A DNA stretch of 45,646 bases from Phlegmacium glaucopus (GCA_015039465.1 MU130360.1:307177-352822), one strand, 5' to 3'. Shown: positions 9,012 through 19,814, counted from the stretch's first letter. Notes: generated from the sequence alone by a model not told the origin. Numbers and translations: made by a program.

Positions 9012-9953
9012 CCTGGTGTAAAATGGTGTAAAACACCATAACATCAACAAAAACACTACTAAGGTGTTGCTCAGGTCTCCTAGAAAGTATGACCATTCCC
9101 TTATTTAATTCCATACACACATGTATGGTTTGTTTTACTTTATAGTTGTAATAAACTTTGTTCTAATTTTCGAAGACCAACTTCGACCCAATTTGACAAC
9201 CAATGTCAATAATCAAGCTATTTGGTAACCAATACCAATTTGACAACCAATGTCATAAACAATATATTTGACTGGGATGCTAGCACTTCCCAACTCTAGT
9301 TCACACAATGTAAAACCGAGAAGGTAGCTGGGTGCAATCCGATAATTTATTTACAAGTTGTAGTACTCTACTTATACAAAATAAAACAATAAGCTCTTTG
9401 ATGTAATTGTTTTGGGTTTGCTGTGACCCGTTATTGGTCCCTCCGCAACCCATTATTGTTCTTATTGTTATTCCAGCTAATTATTTGTAACCGTTCCACA
9501 AATATCCCTTTTGGGTTTGCATCCAGCAGCCCAGCTCTCTCTATTTACTCATGTGTTCTTTTTGTAACACTTGTGACTTTACTTTGGTTAGAGTACAAGT
9601 CTTCATCTTCTACCTTTAGACATAGCTCCAGATGCACCGGATAAATCCCCTCGTAGTGTAGACTTAATATTTACATAATATTGTAGTATATTCCCTGATA
9701 GCTGTCATGGATATTTGTGGTTTTAGCCAGGAAGTTCAAGTGTGACAATTAGGTGAATTCACACCATAATATATCTCCAGCCTTATGCTGTGAACCTTTC
9801 ATTACAATTTCTGTTTAATCAACTGGTGTAGTCACCACCAATGACCCTCTCTGTGCCAGATTGCATTAATAGTTTAGCTTTTAATTAGTTATTTAAGGAA
9901 ATCCGGGAAAATGTGAATATCTGTGCATATACACATTTACACTGTATCACTGG
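9012..9953. mobile_element. Non-coding inverted-repeat element, copy A (942 bp)
   Basis: It is homologous end to end to copy B at 10502-11443, best at 9350-9650 versus 10790-11090 (GCTGTGACCCGTTATTGGTC shared), and has the same length. The right end TATCACTGG and left end CCTGGTGTA form an imperfect terminal inverted repeat with a CCRGTGATA consensus. It is inserted in the minus-strand KDZ companion gene, splitting the reading frame after the segment encoding DVQSSDAEAS. There is no coding capacity, so it is a non-autonomous element. Confidence 0.7.
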
Positions 9954-10501
9954 TGCCAGTGTTGAGGCCTCGGCATCAGAGGACTGGACATCACTCCAGA
10001 CGTCGGCGAGGCCAAGTGCACATGTCTCAAGAGGTTCCTCCAGGTTAGAAGTATCACTATCAGTCCAGATGTCTGCTAGACCAAGTGGCAGTGCCAGTGC
10101 TGGTGACTCTGGGTCAACGTCCAGCATGACCAACAAAGTGTTAGAGAGATCCTGAGGAAGCCATGGGTCCTGAGGGTTGAGGGGGGACGGTGACATTAGG
10201 GATGGCGTTGAACAGCCAAGGGGGTTATATGAAACCCTGTCATGTTGCAAAATGTATGGAGGGATGCCAAGGTCAGTGATTGGTGGTACAACAACAGCTT
10301 CTGTGGCTACATCCTCATTGCAGCCATGGGAGGTAGAAGGGCTGGGTAGATCTTCAGTATAGTCACCTGGCATCTTACCCTCCACCAATGAAAGATCATA
10401 CCCAGAATGGGGCTGAGCACCTGGACGGGTGCCGGTTCAGTGTAGAGCCAGTACCTCGGCCTTGGTAAGTGTTTCTCCCCACGTCCATTTGTAGGACAAT
10501 A
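9954..10501 (-). pseudogene. KDZ companion gene, C-terminal part, copy 3
   Basis: The minus strand encodes YKWTWGETLTKAEVLAL, then a TGA, then HSGYDLSLVEGKMPGDYTED, IPPYILQHDRVSYNPL, and two degenerate acidic repeats (LADIWTDSDTS, LADVWSDVQSSDAE). It matches the order in copy 2 (SHKWTWGESLTDAEV ... GYDISLREG). It is cut off at both ends by copies A and B of the 942-bp element. One in-frame stop plus two insertions make it a pseudogene. Confidence 0.75.
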
Positions 10502-11443
10502 CCAGTGATAAGTTGACTATAATATAAGTGTATAAATACACAAATATAAGCCTTGAATTGCAATCGGGCTTCCAAGGAAGTATAGCCATTCCGATTTATT
10601 TATTGATTCTCACGATAATGATTTCACTTTTAAGTTGTGAATAACTTTGTATATTTATCCAAATTTCAAAGACTAACTTCGATAACCAATAGTGTAACTA
10701 ATACACTTAATAATAATTTCTTTCTCTTGTTGATTTGAAAGGTTTGTTACTTTATTTCTTAAACACCAACTGATATTGGTGGGGGTAAGAAAGCTACAAT
10801 CCAATGATTTATTTACAAGTTATCGTACTCTACTTATACAAAATAAAACAATAAACTCTTTTGTGTAATTGTTCTGGGTTTGCTGTGACCCGTTATTGGT
10901 CCCTCCACAACCCATTATTGTCCTTATTGTTATTCCAGCTATTTGTTTGTAACCATTCCGCAAACATCTCTTTTGGGTTTGCATCCAGTAGCCCGGCTCT
11001 CTTTGTTTACTTGTGTATTCTTGTAACACTTGTAACTTTTGTGACTCTCTGTGACTATACTTTGGCTAAAGTACAAGTCCTTGTCTTGTACCTTTAGACA
11101 TAGGGTTTTTAATGCATAGATATTTTCCTTCAATATTGTAGACTTAGTAGTTATATAAATTGCAGTATATTCCCTTTTGGCTTGCATGGTATTTATGGTT
11201 TTGGCCAGGAACTTCTGAGTATTGGACAGTATGATAAATAGATGTATCCCATCATAATTATCTCCAGCCCTATGTTATGAATTATTTCATTGCAAAATAT
11301 ATTTTAATCAACTGGTGTAGTCAACACCAATGACCCTTTACTGTATCAGCTTGCATCTTTGTTTAGTTTATCATTAATTAATTAAGGGATTTCTGGAAAA
11401 ATGTGCATATCCGTGCCTATACACATTCACACCGTATCACCGG
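10502..11443. mobile_element. Non-coding inverted-repeat element, copy B (942 bp)
   Basis: It starts CCAGTGATA and ends TATCACCGG (reverse complement CCGGTGATA). The internal sequence is colinear with copy A. It is inserted in the minus-strand companion gene exactly between codons for QSLP (11445 side) and LSYKW (10498 side), so the uninterrupted frame is obvious. An imperfect hairpin ACTGGTGTAGTCAACACCA lies near 11311. Confidence 0.75.
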
Positions 11444-12342
11444 CAGGCTCTGCAGCTGGGTAAGTTCTGATGATGCTGTTCGAGTGACATTCCCAATGTT
11501 TTGCACAGTTGTTGCTGAGGCAGGAGCTGAGCACCCAGCAGTCTCCTTCAGCACAGCAGCCTCGTGAAGGAGGTGGAACGTAGAGGCCCGGCGTAGGCCT
11601 AGTTTCCACTGGGTCTCTGATGATGTGGCCATGACTGAGGAAAGGTTTCGGAAAGTAATGACATCTTGCAGGACATCACTAAGGACTTTACGATACTGAG
11701 TACATCTTGGGCAGGCGTAGTTGTCACCGGCACCGGCACTCGATCGAGATCTGGCATTGACTTGAACACCCGCATTGTCACCCACATTGGCTGTTTCAAT
11801 TGGACTAGAGCATTGCTCACGATAGTGATTGAGACATTCTTGGACAGTTGATTTATTGAGGATCTTCACTGTGCCAAGGTCCCTCGGCTTCTGGCTGGAC
11901 CACCATTGATGCTCGTACTCACTCACTATTTTGCTTTTGCTCTCTTTCTCGTGGGCACCCATGTCCAATGTAGCCAGGAAGCTAGGATCCATAATGAGAG
12001 GCAGTGCATCTTCATGCAGGAGCCCCATACTGTTGGCCAGGGATCGCATGATGATAGGGATTTCAATGGCCTTACCCAGTGTGGTGGAAATGCCAATGTA
12101 TGATAATACAAACAGCTTCAACATCATTAATAAACCGATACAAGGAATACCAGAGGACATACAAGTTCCCAATGAAGAAGTTTTTGAACCCAGGATTGCT
12201 GATCAATCTTGGCTTTGCTCATCTCATTCACGATTGACCAGAAACGGGACTCCGCATAGTATATCAACTCTTGAATGTAGAGTAAAGTGCTGTCCTGTGA
12301 TGGTTGCTGGATGGATAATGGATTGAATTGGTGGATTGACAT
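11444..12342 (-). pseudogene. KDZ companion gene, N-terminal part, copy 3
   Basis: Exon 1 runs 12342-12163 (MSIHQFNPLSIQQ, LIYYAESRFWSIVNEMSKA), a 47-bp intron (GTATGT..TTGAAG) is 12162-12116, and exon 2 runs from 12115 down to 11444 (LFVLSYIGISTTLGKAIE, IIMRSLANSMGLL, a CPRC pair, QWKLGLRRASTFHLLHEAAV). The same exon structure and motif order occur in copy 2 at 5840-7563, at moderate protein identity, so the two are old relatives. The frame is open until copy B interrupts it. Upstream lies a remnant of the transposase itself. Confidence 0.75.
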
Positions 12343-12399
12343 TGTAGATGGTAAGGAGAGAACTGAGTTAGTTGATAATCCATATATGGCCAATTTTTT

Positions 12400-12645
12400 T
12401 ACAAAGGTGATTGGTAAGCCACATTACATCTAGCAAAAGTATGATCTGCTTTTCTCATAATCTCCTCCCATACCACGTGTTGCCACCTTGCATAAGCAAC
12501 TGAACCGGCAGTGCAAAATTGACTGGCAGAGGTCCTGGTGGGTATGCCGGTATCACGCACCAATACTGATTGGTAGCATGAGAAGAAAGCTTAAAAGTTG
12601 CCATCACAAAAATAAGCGGACTTTGAATTCACTTACCTATTTTGG
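12400..12645 (-). pseudogene. KDZ transposase C-terminal remnant, copy 3
   Basis: The minus strand encodes VAYARWQHVVWEEIMRKADHTFARCNVAY, aligned with AYAKRKQAMWQQLAVRADRRFSLLNNAY at the end of transposase copy 2. It precedes the companion gene on the same strand, as in copy 2. Homology is lost upstream of about 12645, near a GTAAGTG that may be a splice donor. No start or catalytic region is left. Confidence 0.6.
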
Positions 12646-12893
12646 AAGCAGCCCTGAATCGTGTTCCTGGTCAATAAAATCATTTGTTCAACATTATCAT
12701 CCTCATCGCTCATTATAATCTCAATGTCTCACACTATGCTGTCTATCATTTACACTATCGACATGCTCCTAAACATCTACCATCCATTTGTTCCTTGGCT
12801 AGCGATACAACAAAGCGATCAATCTACTATTTGCATTGGTCATCAGCTCATGTTTGATCATATCTTTGGTCCATCATTTCAAGAACAGCCTCT
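12646..12893. other. Left flank of the hAT-like insertion
   Basis: AT-rich sequence without a recognised gene. It ends at the target-site duplication TTATGGAC (12894-12901). Confidence 0.3.
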
Positions 12894-12901
12894 TTATGGA
12901 C
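12894..12901. repeat. Target-site duplication TTATGGAC (left)
   Basis: Identical to 22359-22366 directly outside the matching inverted terminus. Eight bp is the hAT superfamily duplication length. Confidence 0.85.
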
Positions 12902-12981
12902 TAGTGATGCCAAAGTTTGGTTCTGAACTGATGCAAGAACCGAGAACCGAAAGAACCGAACCGTTGGTTCAGGTTCAGTTC

Positions 12982-12986
12982 AGTTC
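12982..12986. repeat. Gypsy target-site duplication AGTTC (left)
   Basis: Identical to 20545-20549 after the 3' LTR. Five bp is standard for Ty3/Gypsy integrases. Confidence 0.9.
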
Positions 12987-13573
12987 TGTTACATTCCGTT
13001 ATACGTTACTCCGGTCCAGCTCCGTCGGAGTTGTTTCCGGTAGTCCGTACTCCATACAGTGCCTTCCCTTATATCCCAAACTACTCTTTCTATGTTCAAC
13101 TCCGAGACTTCTCCGTGTCATTCCAGTTCCTCCGACTATACTCCAAACCCGTTATCACTTCTTCGCCACTACCACTATTCTTTGTCATCATCTTTCCCAT
13201 CATCAGTCAGCACACCAGCCATGGATTATTCACCCAAGAATGCAGGACCTATCCCGGGAGCGGGGCGCAGCACTTATATTTATATTCTATATTTCGGTTG
13301 CAATTCCTTTTATATTTAAAGTACTTGAACTTGTATGTTTTCCCTTAGTTCGAATATCAACTTAGTTCCCCTCCTCTTGTTTTTCGTCTAAGTCACTGAG
13401 GTCTTCCGACTTGTTACTTTCTTCTTCTGTTCCGAAATCAGGACACCTTAGGAGCTGGGCGGCACAGCACATACGCTGAGGCCAACGTCCTTTCCGGGTT
13501 ACTGTTCCGGTTCCGTTCCATCCGTTCCAGAGTAACTCCGACGTGACTTCTCCTCTTTTGCTTAAACTTAACA
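12987..13573 (+). repeat. 5' LTR of the Gypsy element (587 bp)
   Basis: Begins TGTTACATTCC and ends TTAAACTTAACA (TG..CA). It matches 19961-20544 with roughly ten to fifteen differences by eye, nearly all transitions, plus a 3-bp length difference, indicating recent insertion. A TATATTTATATTC-like AT stretch near 13277 is a possible promoter element. Confidence 0.93.
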
Positions 13574-13600
13574 GTATATTCGAACTGCTCACCCACTCCT

Positions 13601-14686
13601 ATGCAAACTCGTTCCAAAACTTCCAAAACACAATTACCGATACAAGAAATTATGTCCCACGAAAACACTCCCGTTCCCGATGTAGTCGAAGAGGCTAGTC
13701 ATATTGATGAACCTCGGAGTACTACGGACGAAGTTGAGTCTCCAACTATTCATATCAATCAACTCGTTTCCGCTTTAAATTCCCTCGGGAAATCTTCAGC
13801 TAAGTCCGATTCGGCTGGCAGACTTAGAGAGCCCGAACCCTTCACGGGTAAGGACCCTAAGAAACTAAAAGCTTTTCTTTTCCAGTGCAAGCTCTATTTC
13901 CGGAGCTCTTCCGACACATTCCGAGATGACTCCAAGCGAGTAACCTTTGCTTTGTCCTATCTCCGGGACGTAGCTCAGGAATGGTTCGAACCTGGAATTT
14001 CCGGTCTCACCGACGAGCCTCCGTCTTGGCTTGAAGATTGGGATCTCTTTGTCAGCGAACTTCGGTCCAACTTCGGTCCTTACGACAAGTCCACCGACGT
14101 AGAACATGAACTCACCAATCTCCAAATGAAGGATGGCCAACGTATCTCCGATTACTTAGTCCGGTTTAACTCCTTGGCAGTCCGCTGTACTTGGGGCAAG
14201 CCTGCTCTTAGGTATAGGTTTTACGAAGGTTTACCTTCCCGAATCAAGGATGAAATCAGCAAAGGTGATGGCAAGCCCCGGTCTTTAACAGCGATGCGTC
14301 AAAAAGCTCAAAACGCCGATGCTCGCTACTGGGAACGTATGCAAGAACGTTCTCGGGAATCCGCTCCGCAGCAACGCCAAAACCCTCCGAAGGGTCCTAC
14401 CCCTTCTTCATCCTCCTCCGTACCCTCTTCTTCCAATCCCTCTTCCGGTTCCGGTAAACAGTCTCGGCCTTCGGATCAAAAATCCGTTAAGCCTGCAGAC
14501 TCCAGTAAGGTTCCATCATCCACTCCTCCTAAACCTAATCTAGAAGGCAAGCTGGACTCGCGGGGTAGACTTACCCAGCAAGAAAGGCAACGCCGGATAG
14601 ATCATAAACTTTGTCTTTTCTGTGGCAAGCCGGGACACCGCGTTCCTGAGTGTAACCTTGCCAAGGCAAGCTCCGCTAAAGGCTGA
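13601..14686 (+). CDS. Gypsy Gag polyprotein
   Basis: A 361-residue protein starts 27 bp after the 5' LTR. It has a capsid-like central part (EPFTGKDPKKLKAFLFQC, WFEPGI, YDKSTDVEHELTNLQM, RFNSLAVRC, YEGLPSRIKDEI), a Ser/Pro-rich basic linker at about residues 265-320, and one CCHC zinc knuckle CLFCGKPGHRVPEC at about 338-351 for RNA binding. It is uninterrupted. It assembles the cytoplasmic virus-like particle in this family. It is separated from pol by a stop and about 107 bp in another frame, so pol needs its own initiation, splicing or frame change. Confidence 0.92.
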   Translation: MQTRSKTSKTQLPIQEIMSHENTPVPDVVEEASHIDEPRSTTDEVESPTIHINQLVSALNSLGKSSAKSDSAGRLREPEPFTGKDPKKLKAFLFQCKLYFRSSSDTFRDDSKRVTFALSYLRDVAQEWFEPGISGLTDEPPSWLEDWDLFVSELRSNFGPYDKSTDVEHELTNLQMKDGQRISDYLVRFNSLAVRCTWGKPALRYRFYEGLPSRIKDEISKGDGKPRSLTAMRQKAQNADARYWERMQERSRESAPQQRQNPPKGPTPSSSSSVPSSSNPSSGSGKQSRPSDQKSVKPADSSKVPSSTPPKPNLEGKLDSRGRLTQQERQRRIDHKLCLFCGKPGHRVPECNLAKASSAKG

Positions 14687-14793
14687 GCCTCTACCGTTTC
14701 TGATTCCGTTTCCGAGTCCGCTCCGGCTAAGCCAAAGGACTCCGGTTTGGAGAAGAAAAAAGACTAAGCAATTCACTGGACTCAGCACAGACG

Positions 14794-17700
14794 GTGAATT
14801 ACGAGAAGCCCTGTGCTGAGCTTGTTGCAGTTCTCAATGCAATAATCTCTCCAGAAACCCGAGCAGTTTTTGTTTCTCTTCTCTCTCTTCAATTTCCGAA
14901 TATCAATTTTTCCACTTTCATTGACAGTGGTTCCACTCACTGTTTCATGGACGAGCATTACGCGAAGTCCAATGGTTTTCCTATTTTTCCGATTACTCCT
15001 ATGATTCTCCGTCTTATTGATGGATCTTCTCCGGGCATGATCACACATGCTACCAATGTTTCCGTTCGTTTCTCTTGTGGTACAGTCCACAAAATCCGGT
15101 TTTTATTAACCAAGCTGGATTCTGATTTTCCTGCTGTACTCGGGCTTGACTGGCTCACCCTACATAATCCGTTGATTGACTGGGTCGATAGCAGTGTAAC
15201 TTTCCGAGACCGTATAGTTATCCTTCCAGTTCCCGCTTCCGTTTCCGCCAAGGCACCCGTTCCGGTATCTGACATTACCATGTCCGATACGGTTTCCGCA
15301 AAGACAAAGGTTGAAATACCTTCTGTTCCGGAACCACCTCCTGATATCCCTTTTGTTCCCAAACCATTGACCGCTCCTAAAATTTCCTTAGTGTCTGCTG
15401 CAGCTTTCATGAGGTCCATCCGTTCCGAAGGAGCCCAATGCTACTCCATTTCCGTTCACGATCCAGTCGAGGCTGCTGGCCGTTCCACCTCAGCCTCCGC
15501 TACACCATCCGATTCCGATCTGGACGGTGTTCCGGAAATATACCACAAATTTTCGAATGTCTTTTCCAAAGGCAAGGCTAGCACTCTAGCGGAGCATCGA
15601 GAGTATGACCTAAAAATCAAAATCGATGAGTCTGCTAAGCCCCCCTTGGGTCCGATTTATCCCCTTTCCGAATCCGAGTTAGGAACGCTGCAAGAGTTCA
15701 TCGACGAGCACCTAAACATGGGTTTCATCCGTCCCTCTAAGTCTCCCTTCGGAGCGCCTGTCCTGTTCATCAAGAAGAAGGACGGGTCACTCCGGCTTTG
15801 CGTCGACTTCCAAAAACTCAATGCCATCACTCGGAAAGACAAGTATCTCTTACCCCTTGTTTCCGACTTACTTGATGCTCCCCGCAAATCCGGAATATTC
15901 ACTAAAATCGATTTAAAGCATGCCTACCATCTCGTCCGGATTGCTGCTGGAGACGAGTGGAAGACTGCTTTCCGTACCCGCTATGGCTCCTTCAAGTGGC
16001 TTGTCATGCCGTTCGGACTTACCAACGCCTCTGGCGGTTTTCAACGCTTCCTTAACACCATTTTTGCTGACCTTTTAGATGTGTTCGTAATCATCTATCT
16101 GGACGACATCCTCATTTTCTCCATCAACGAAAAGGATCACATCAAACATGTCTCCGAAGTCCTCCGAAGGCTCCGAGATAATAATCTCTTCGCTAATGGT
16201 AAGAAATGTGTTTTCCACTCCGATTCCGTCGAGTACCTGGGTCACATGATTGGTCCTGATGGCCTTTCAATGGATCCGGCAAAAGTCCAGGTCATTCAAG
16301 ACTGGCCGGAACCTCGGAAAGTCAAAGATGTCCAATCCTTCCTTGGTTTTGCTAATTTTTATAGACGTTTCATCCACAACTATTCGGATATTGTGGTTCC
16401 GTTGACCTGTCTCACCCGGAAAAATATTCCGTGGGTTTTTGATGACAGTTGTCACCTTGCTTTTAAGACTCTCAAGGAGGCTTTTATTTCTGCTCCAGTG
16501 TTAACACACTGGAAGCCAGACTGTCCTATCATTGTGGAAACTGACGCATCCGACTATGCTTTAGCAGCTATCCTTTCCATCCGTGATTCCGATGGAGAAA
16601 TCCATCCCGTCGTGTATCGTTCTCGTACCTTTTCCGGTGCGGAATTGAATTACGACGTTCACGATAAGGAGTTGCTCGCCATTTTTGAAGCTTTTAAAGC
16701 TTGGCGTCACTACCTTGAAGGTGCTAGTTTCCCGATTGATGTGGTTACTGACCATAAGAATCTAGAGTATTTCTCGACCACCAAGATCTTATCCCGGCGT
16801 CAAGCCCGGTGGTCGGAGTACCTTTCCGCATTCAACATGGTTATTAGATTTCGCCCAGGCCGTCTCAGAACAAAACCGGACGCGCTGACTCGTCATCCTG
16901 ACCTCTATCTAAAGGAGGGAGGGAAAGATTACGGTGAAGTCAATCCACACAATTTTAAACCTATCTTTTCTTCCGAACAACTTTCCGCTTCTCTCCGAGC
17001 TACTTCATTGCTTCCTACAGTACTCCGTGGTATCTTTACCATGGATGTCGAAGAGCTCAACAAGGGGATCCTTTCCGCTCTTTCCACGGATCCCCTTGCA
17101 CAGTCCTACTTATCGGATCTAGACAATCCAAAGTATGCTAGATGGTGTAAGGACTCTTCCGGATTCGTCCGGATTGATCAACGGATCTATGTTCCAGATT
17201 CCGGAGATCTTCGTCTCCGTGTCCTTCGTTATTATCATGACCATCCCGTCTCCAGACATTTTGGTGTCAATAGAACTCTTGCAGTTATCCGTCGAGAATA
17301 TACTTGGCCCAGTATCCGTGTTTTTGTCACTGACTATTGTAGGACTTGCACCACCTGTTCTCGGTCCAAAGCCAAACGTCATAAACCATACGGCTTACTC
17401 CGACAACTCCCTGTTCCGTCCCGTCCTTGGGACTCCATCTCCATGGATTTCATTGAACACCTTCCGGACTCTGAAGGTTTCACTGCGGTCTTGGTCGTAG
17501 TAGACCGTTTCACGAAACAATCCATTTTCATCCCCACATACGACACCATCACTTCCACTCAACTTGCTGAACTATTTGTCATCCACGTGTTTTCCAAGCA
17601 TGGTGTTCTGTCCCATGTAACCTCCGATCGCGGTTCCGAGTTTGTATCTCACTTCTTCAGATCCCTCGGAAAAGCCCTCGACATGAAGTTGCACTTCACC

Positions 17701-18525
17701 TCCAGATACCACCCGGAAGGTGACGGACAAACGGAACGCGTCAACCAGACCTTGGAACAATACATCTGCATCTACTGCAATTATCAGCAAGACAACTGGA
17801 GTTCACTTCTCCCATTAGCAGAATTCTCCTACAACAATACTCCGAGTGCCACTACCAGTGTATCTCCATTCTTCACCAACAAAGGCTACGATCCGGCTAT
17901 CACTATCCATCTGGAATACGACCTCGTCTCCTCCCATGCTCACAAGTACGTTACGGACCTTAACGAACTCCACGAGGAACTCCAAAAAGCTATCCTTACT
18001 TCCCAGGAACAATACCAACGTTCCGCGGACAAGTGTCGGCTTCCTCCTCCGGACTTCAAGGTTGGAGATCGAGCCTTTGTCAAAGCACAATTCTTCCGTA
18101 CAACCAGACCTTCAAAGAAACTCTCCGAGAAGTATCTTGGTCCATATGAGATCATTGCTCAGGCAGGTCCTCTGTCCTGGACCCTTCGTCTTCCCGACAA
18201 CATGCGTGCCGTTCATCCCGTTTTCCATGTTTCCATGCTAGAGCCTTCCGTTCCGAACACTATTCCGGAACGCACTCAACCTCCACCTCCTCCGGTCGTC
18301 ATTGACGGAGAACAGGAATTCGAGGTCTCCGAGATTTTGGACTCTAAATTGGATAACAGACGTCGCGTATGCAAACTTCTGTACCTAGTCAAGTGGTCTG
18401 GCTATGAAGGTACTGACGAAGAAACTTCCTGGTTACCAGCTAATGAACTAGGACACGCGTCCGAACTTGTTGCTGATTTCCACCAGAGATATCCGGCTAA
18501 ACCCGGACCTCTTCCACTCTCTTGA
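14794..18525 (+). CDS. Gypsy Pol polyprotein with chromodomain
   Basis: A 1243-residue uninterrupted frame. Domains in order: aspartic protease with DSGST near residue 44; reverse transcriptase with VDFQKLNAIT and the catalytic YLDD at about 435-438; RNase H with TDASDY near 584; integrase with an HHCC zinc region (HPVSRHFGVNR .. CRTCTTC) and catalytic Asp near 885 (SMDFIEH), Asp near 945 (TSDRGSEF) and Glu near 981 (QTERVNQ); and a C-terminal chromodomain from about 1175 (FEVSEILDSK .. YLVKWSGYEGTDEETSW). The chromodomain places it among chromoviruses, which target integration to modified histones. The first ATG at 14794 is assumed; translation may begin upstream. All key residues seen are present. 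Confidence 0.93.
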   Translation: MNYEKPCAELVAVLNAIISPETRAVFVSLLSLQFPNINFSTFIDSGSTHCFMDEHYAKSNGFPIFPITPMILRLIDGSSPGMITHATNVSVRFSCGTVHKIRFLLTKLDSDFPAVLGLDWLTLHNPLIDWVDSSVTFRDRIVILPVPASVSAKAPVPVSDITMSDTVSAKTKVEIPSVPEPPPDIPFVPKPLTAPKISLVSAAAFMRSIRSEGAQCYSISVHDPVEAAGRSTSASATPSDSDLDGVPEIYHKFSNVFSKGKASTLAEHREYDLKIKIDESAKPPLGPIYPLSESELGTLQEFIDEHLNMGFIRPSKSPFGAPVLFIKKKDGSLRLCVDFQKLNAITRKDKYLLPLVSDLLDAPRKSGIFTKIDLKHAYHLVRIAAGDEWKTAFRTRYGSFKWLVMPFGLTNASGGFQRFLNTIFADLLDVFVIIYLDDILIFSINEKDHIKHVSEVLRRLRDNNLFANGKKCVFHSDSVEYLGHMIGPDGLSMDPAKVQVIQDWPEPRKVKDVQSFLGFANFYRRFIHNYSDIVVPLTCLTRKNIPWVFDDSCHLAFKTLKEAFISAPVLTHWKPDCPIIVETDASDYALAAILSIRDSDGEIHPVVYRSRTFSGAELNYDVHDKELLAIFEAFKAWRHYLEGASFPIDVVTDHKNLEYFSTTKILSRRQARWSEYLSAFNMVIRFRPGRLRTKPDALTRHPDLYLKEGGKDYGEVNPHNFKPIFSSEQLSASLRATSLLPTVLRGIFTMDVEELNKGILSALSTDPLAQSYLSDLDNPKYARWCKDSSGFVRIDQRIYVPDSGDLRLRVLRYYHDHPVSRHFGVNRTLAVIRREYTWPSIRVFVTDYCRTCTTCSRSKAKRHKPYGLLRQLPVPSRPWDSISMDFIEHLPDSEGFTAVLVVVDRFTKQSIFIPTYDTITSTQLAELFVIHVFSKHGVLSHVTSDRGSEFVSHFFRSLGKALDMKLHFTSRYHPEGDGQTERVNQTLEQYICIYCNYQQDNWSSLLPLAEFSYNNTPSATTSVSPFFTNKGYDPAITIHLEYDLVSSHAHKYVTDLNELHEELQKAILTSQEQYQRSADKCRLPPPDFKVGDRAFVKAQFFRTTRPSKKLSEKYLGPYEIIAQAGPLSWTLRLPDNMRAVHPVFHVSMLEPSVPNTIPERTQPPPPPVVIDGEQEFEVSEILDSKLDNRRRVCKLLYLVKWSGYEGTDEETSWLPANELGHASELVADFHQRYPAKPGPLPLS

Positions 18526-18758
18526 TTCCCCTCCGTCTCTTTCCTTGCTTTTTCCGTGCCTTTCCATGTCTCTTCCATTTCCTTTCCGTCATCTTACTTT
18601 TCCGTTTCACAAAACAAAGTCAAGTTTGCCGTTCTATTCATTTCCGTTATCTTACTCTTCTGTTTCACAAAACAAAGTTCAAGAAGACGATTTTTTTTAT
18701 AAACAAAACAAAAGAAAGAACAAGAAAAAAAAAAATTATATACAATTATTTTTACCTT
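18526..18758 (+). other. Spacer between Gypsy pol and the antisense gene
   Basis: Pyrimidine-rich spacer (TTTCCGT, CTTCTACTCC repeats) with an A-rich patch near 18700-18745 just beyond the antisense stop. It may carry 3' signals for both convergent transcripts; this is inferred. Confidence 0.4.
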
Positions 18759-19814
18759 TTACTCTACTGTTTTTTCTACTCCTTCTACTCCTTCTACTCC
18801 TTCCATCCCTTCCGTCTCCGCTCCTCCGTCTGCTCCTCCGTCCGTTCTCTCTGTCTCCACTTCCAACCCTTCCTCCACCTCCTCATCTTCCCCATCATCC
18901 ATTTCCTCCTCCGTCTCCTCTTGCATCTCCATCTCCACCCCCTTCTCCGCTTTCGTTGCGTCTCTCCGTCTTCTCTCCTCTTCTCTCCACTCCTCTTTCC
19001 GTCTATCCTTTTCAATCTCCCTCTTCTCCCTCTCTATCTCCCGCCTCATCCGTACCTCCATGGCATACTTGATGCCCTCCTGCGTCTCCACCATCTTCCT
19101 CAACAATCCCCCAATCATCTCCAGCCCCTCTATTAGCAGCTCCGTCGTATCCACCTCGGGCGCTACCTCCTTCCCTTTCCCCTTGTCCTTTCTTCTGCCC
19201 CGTTTCTCCGTCTCCATCTCCTTCGTTTTCCGTTTCCCTCTGACCAGGCTGCATGCTATCTTCCTTTGATAGCACCGCCAGCACCCTGGCCCACTGCTTT
19301 TTTTGTAGCACACCTTGTGTGCGTCATTACACCGGCTGCATGCCGGGTTTTTCTTTGTTTTGGTCTGGTAGACCTCCTATGTGTTTTCAGTTAGTTTTTA
19401 TCCCGTTTCAGTTTTTGAACCACTTACTTTTTCGTTGGTTTTTCTTTTCTTCGGGGCACTTGGCCCCGGCTCCATTCCGTTTCCTTCCTCCTCTTCTTCA
19501 TCGTCGTCGTCGTCAACCACCATTGCCTCCGCTTTTCTCTTCCGCTGCTCCTCCTCCTGCTGCCTCCATTGCAACTCCTCTTGCTTCTTCTTCTCCGCCT
19601 CTACCCTGCGTCTCTCCGCCTCCACCCTCTGTCTCTCCGCTTCCACCCTCCATCTCTCCTCCTCCTCCTCCAGCCTCCGTGCTTCCTCTATCTCCACCTC
19701 TTCCTGCCTTTCCTCCTCCTCCCGCTCTCTCTGTTGTCGCTCCCGTGCTTCTTCGAGCCGAGCTCGTTGCGAAGCAGGAGGGCAGGAGGGGCCAGCGTTG
19801 TTGTTGATGTTCAT
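18759..19814 (-). CDS. Antisense Zn2Cys6-type coiled-coil protein carried by the Gypsy element
   Basis: Exon 1 is 19814-19428, a 51-bp intron is 19427-19377 (donor GTAAGT, internal CTAAC branch-like site, acceptor ATAG), and exon 2 is 19376-18759; the splice keeps frame and gives about 334 residues. Exon 1 encodes a strongly charged coiled coil (EEARRLEEEEERWRVEAE) and a DDDDDEEEEE stretch before a basic KKRKTNEK patch that could be a nuclear signal. Spanning about 142-171, exon 2 has CX2CX6CX8CX2CX6C (CSRC..C..CWRC..C), the spacing of a fungal binuclear zinc cluster. A second Glu/Arg-rich helical region follows. It lies antisense between pol and the 3' LTR and is uninterrupted, so probably maintained. 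It may bind DNA or act with Gag/integrase; function is inferred. The family is not one I can name. Confidence 0.75.
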
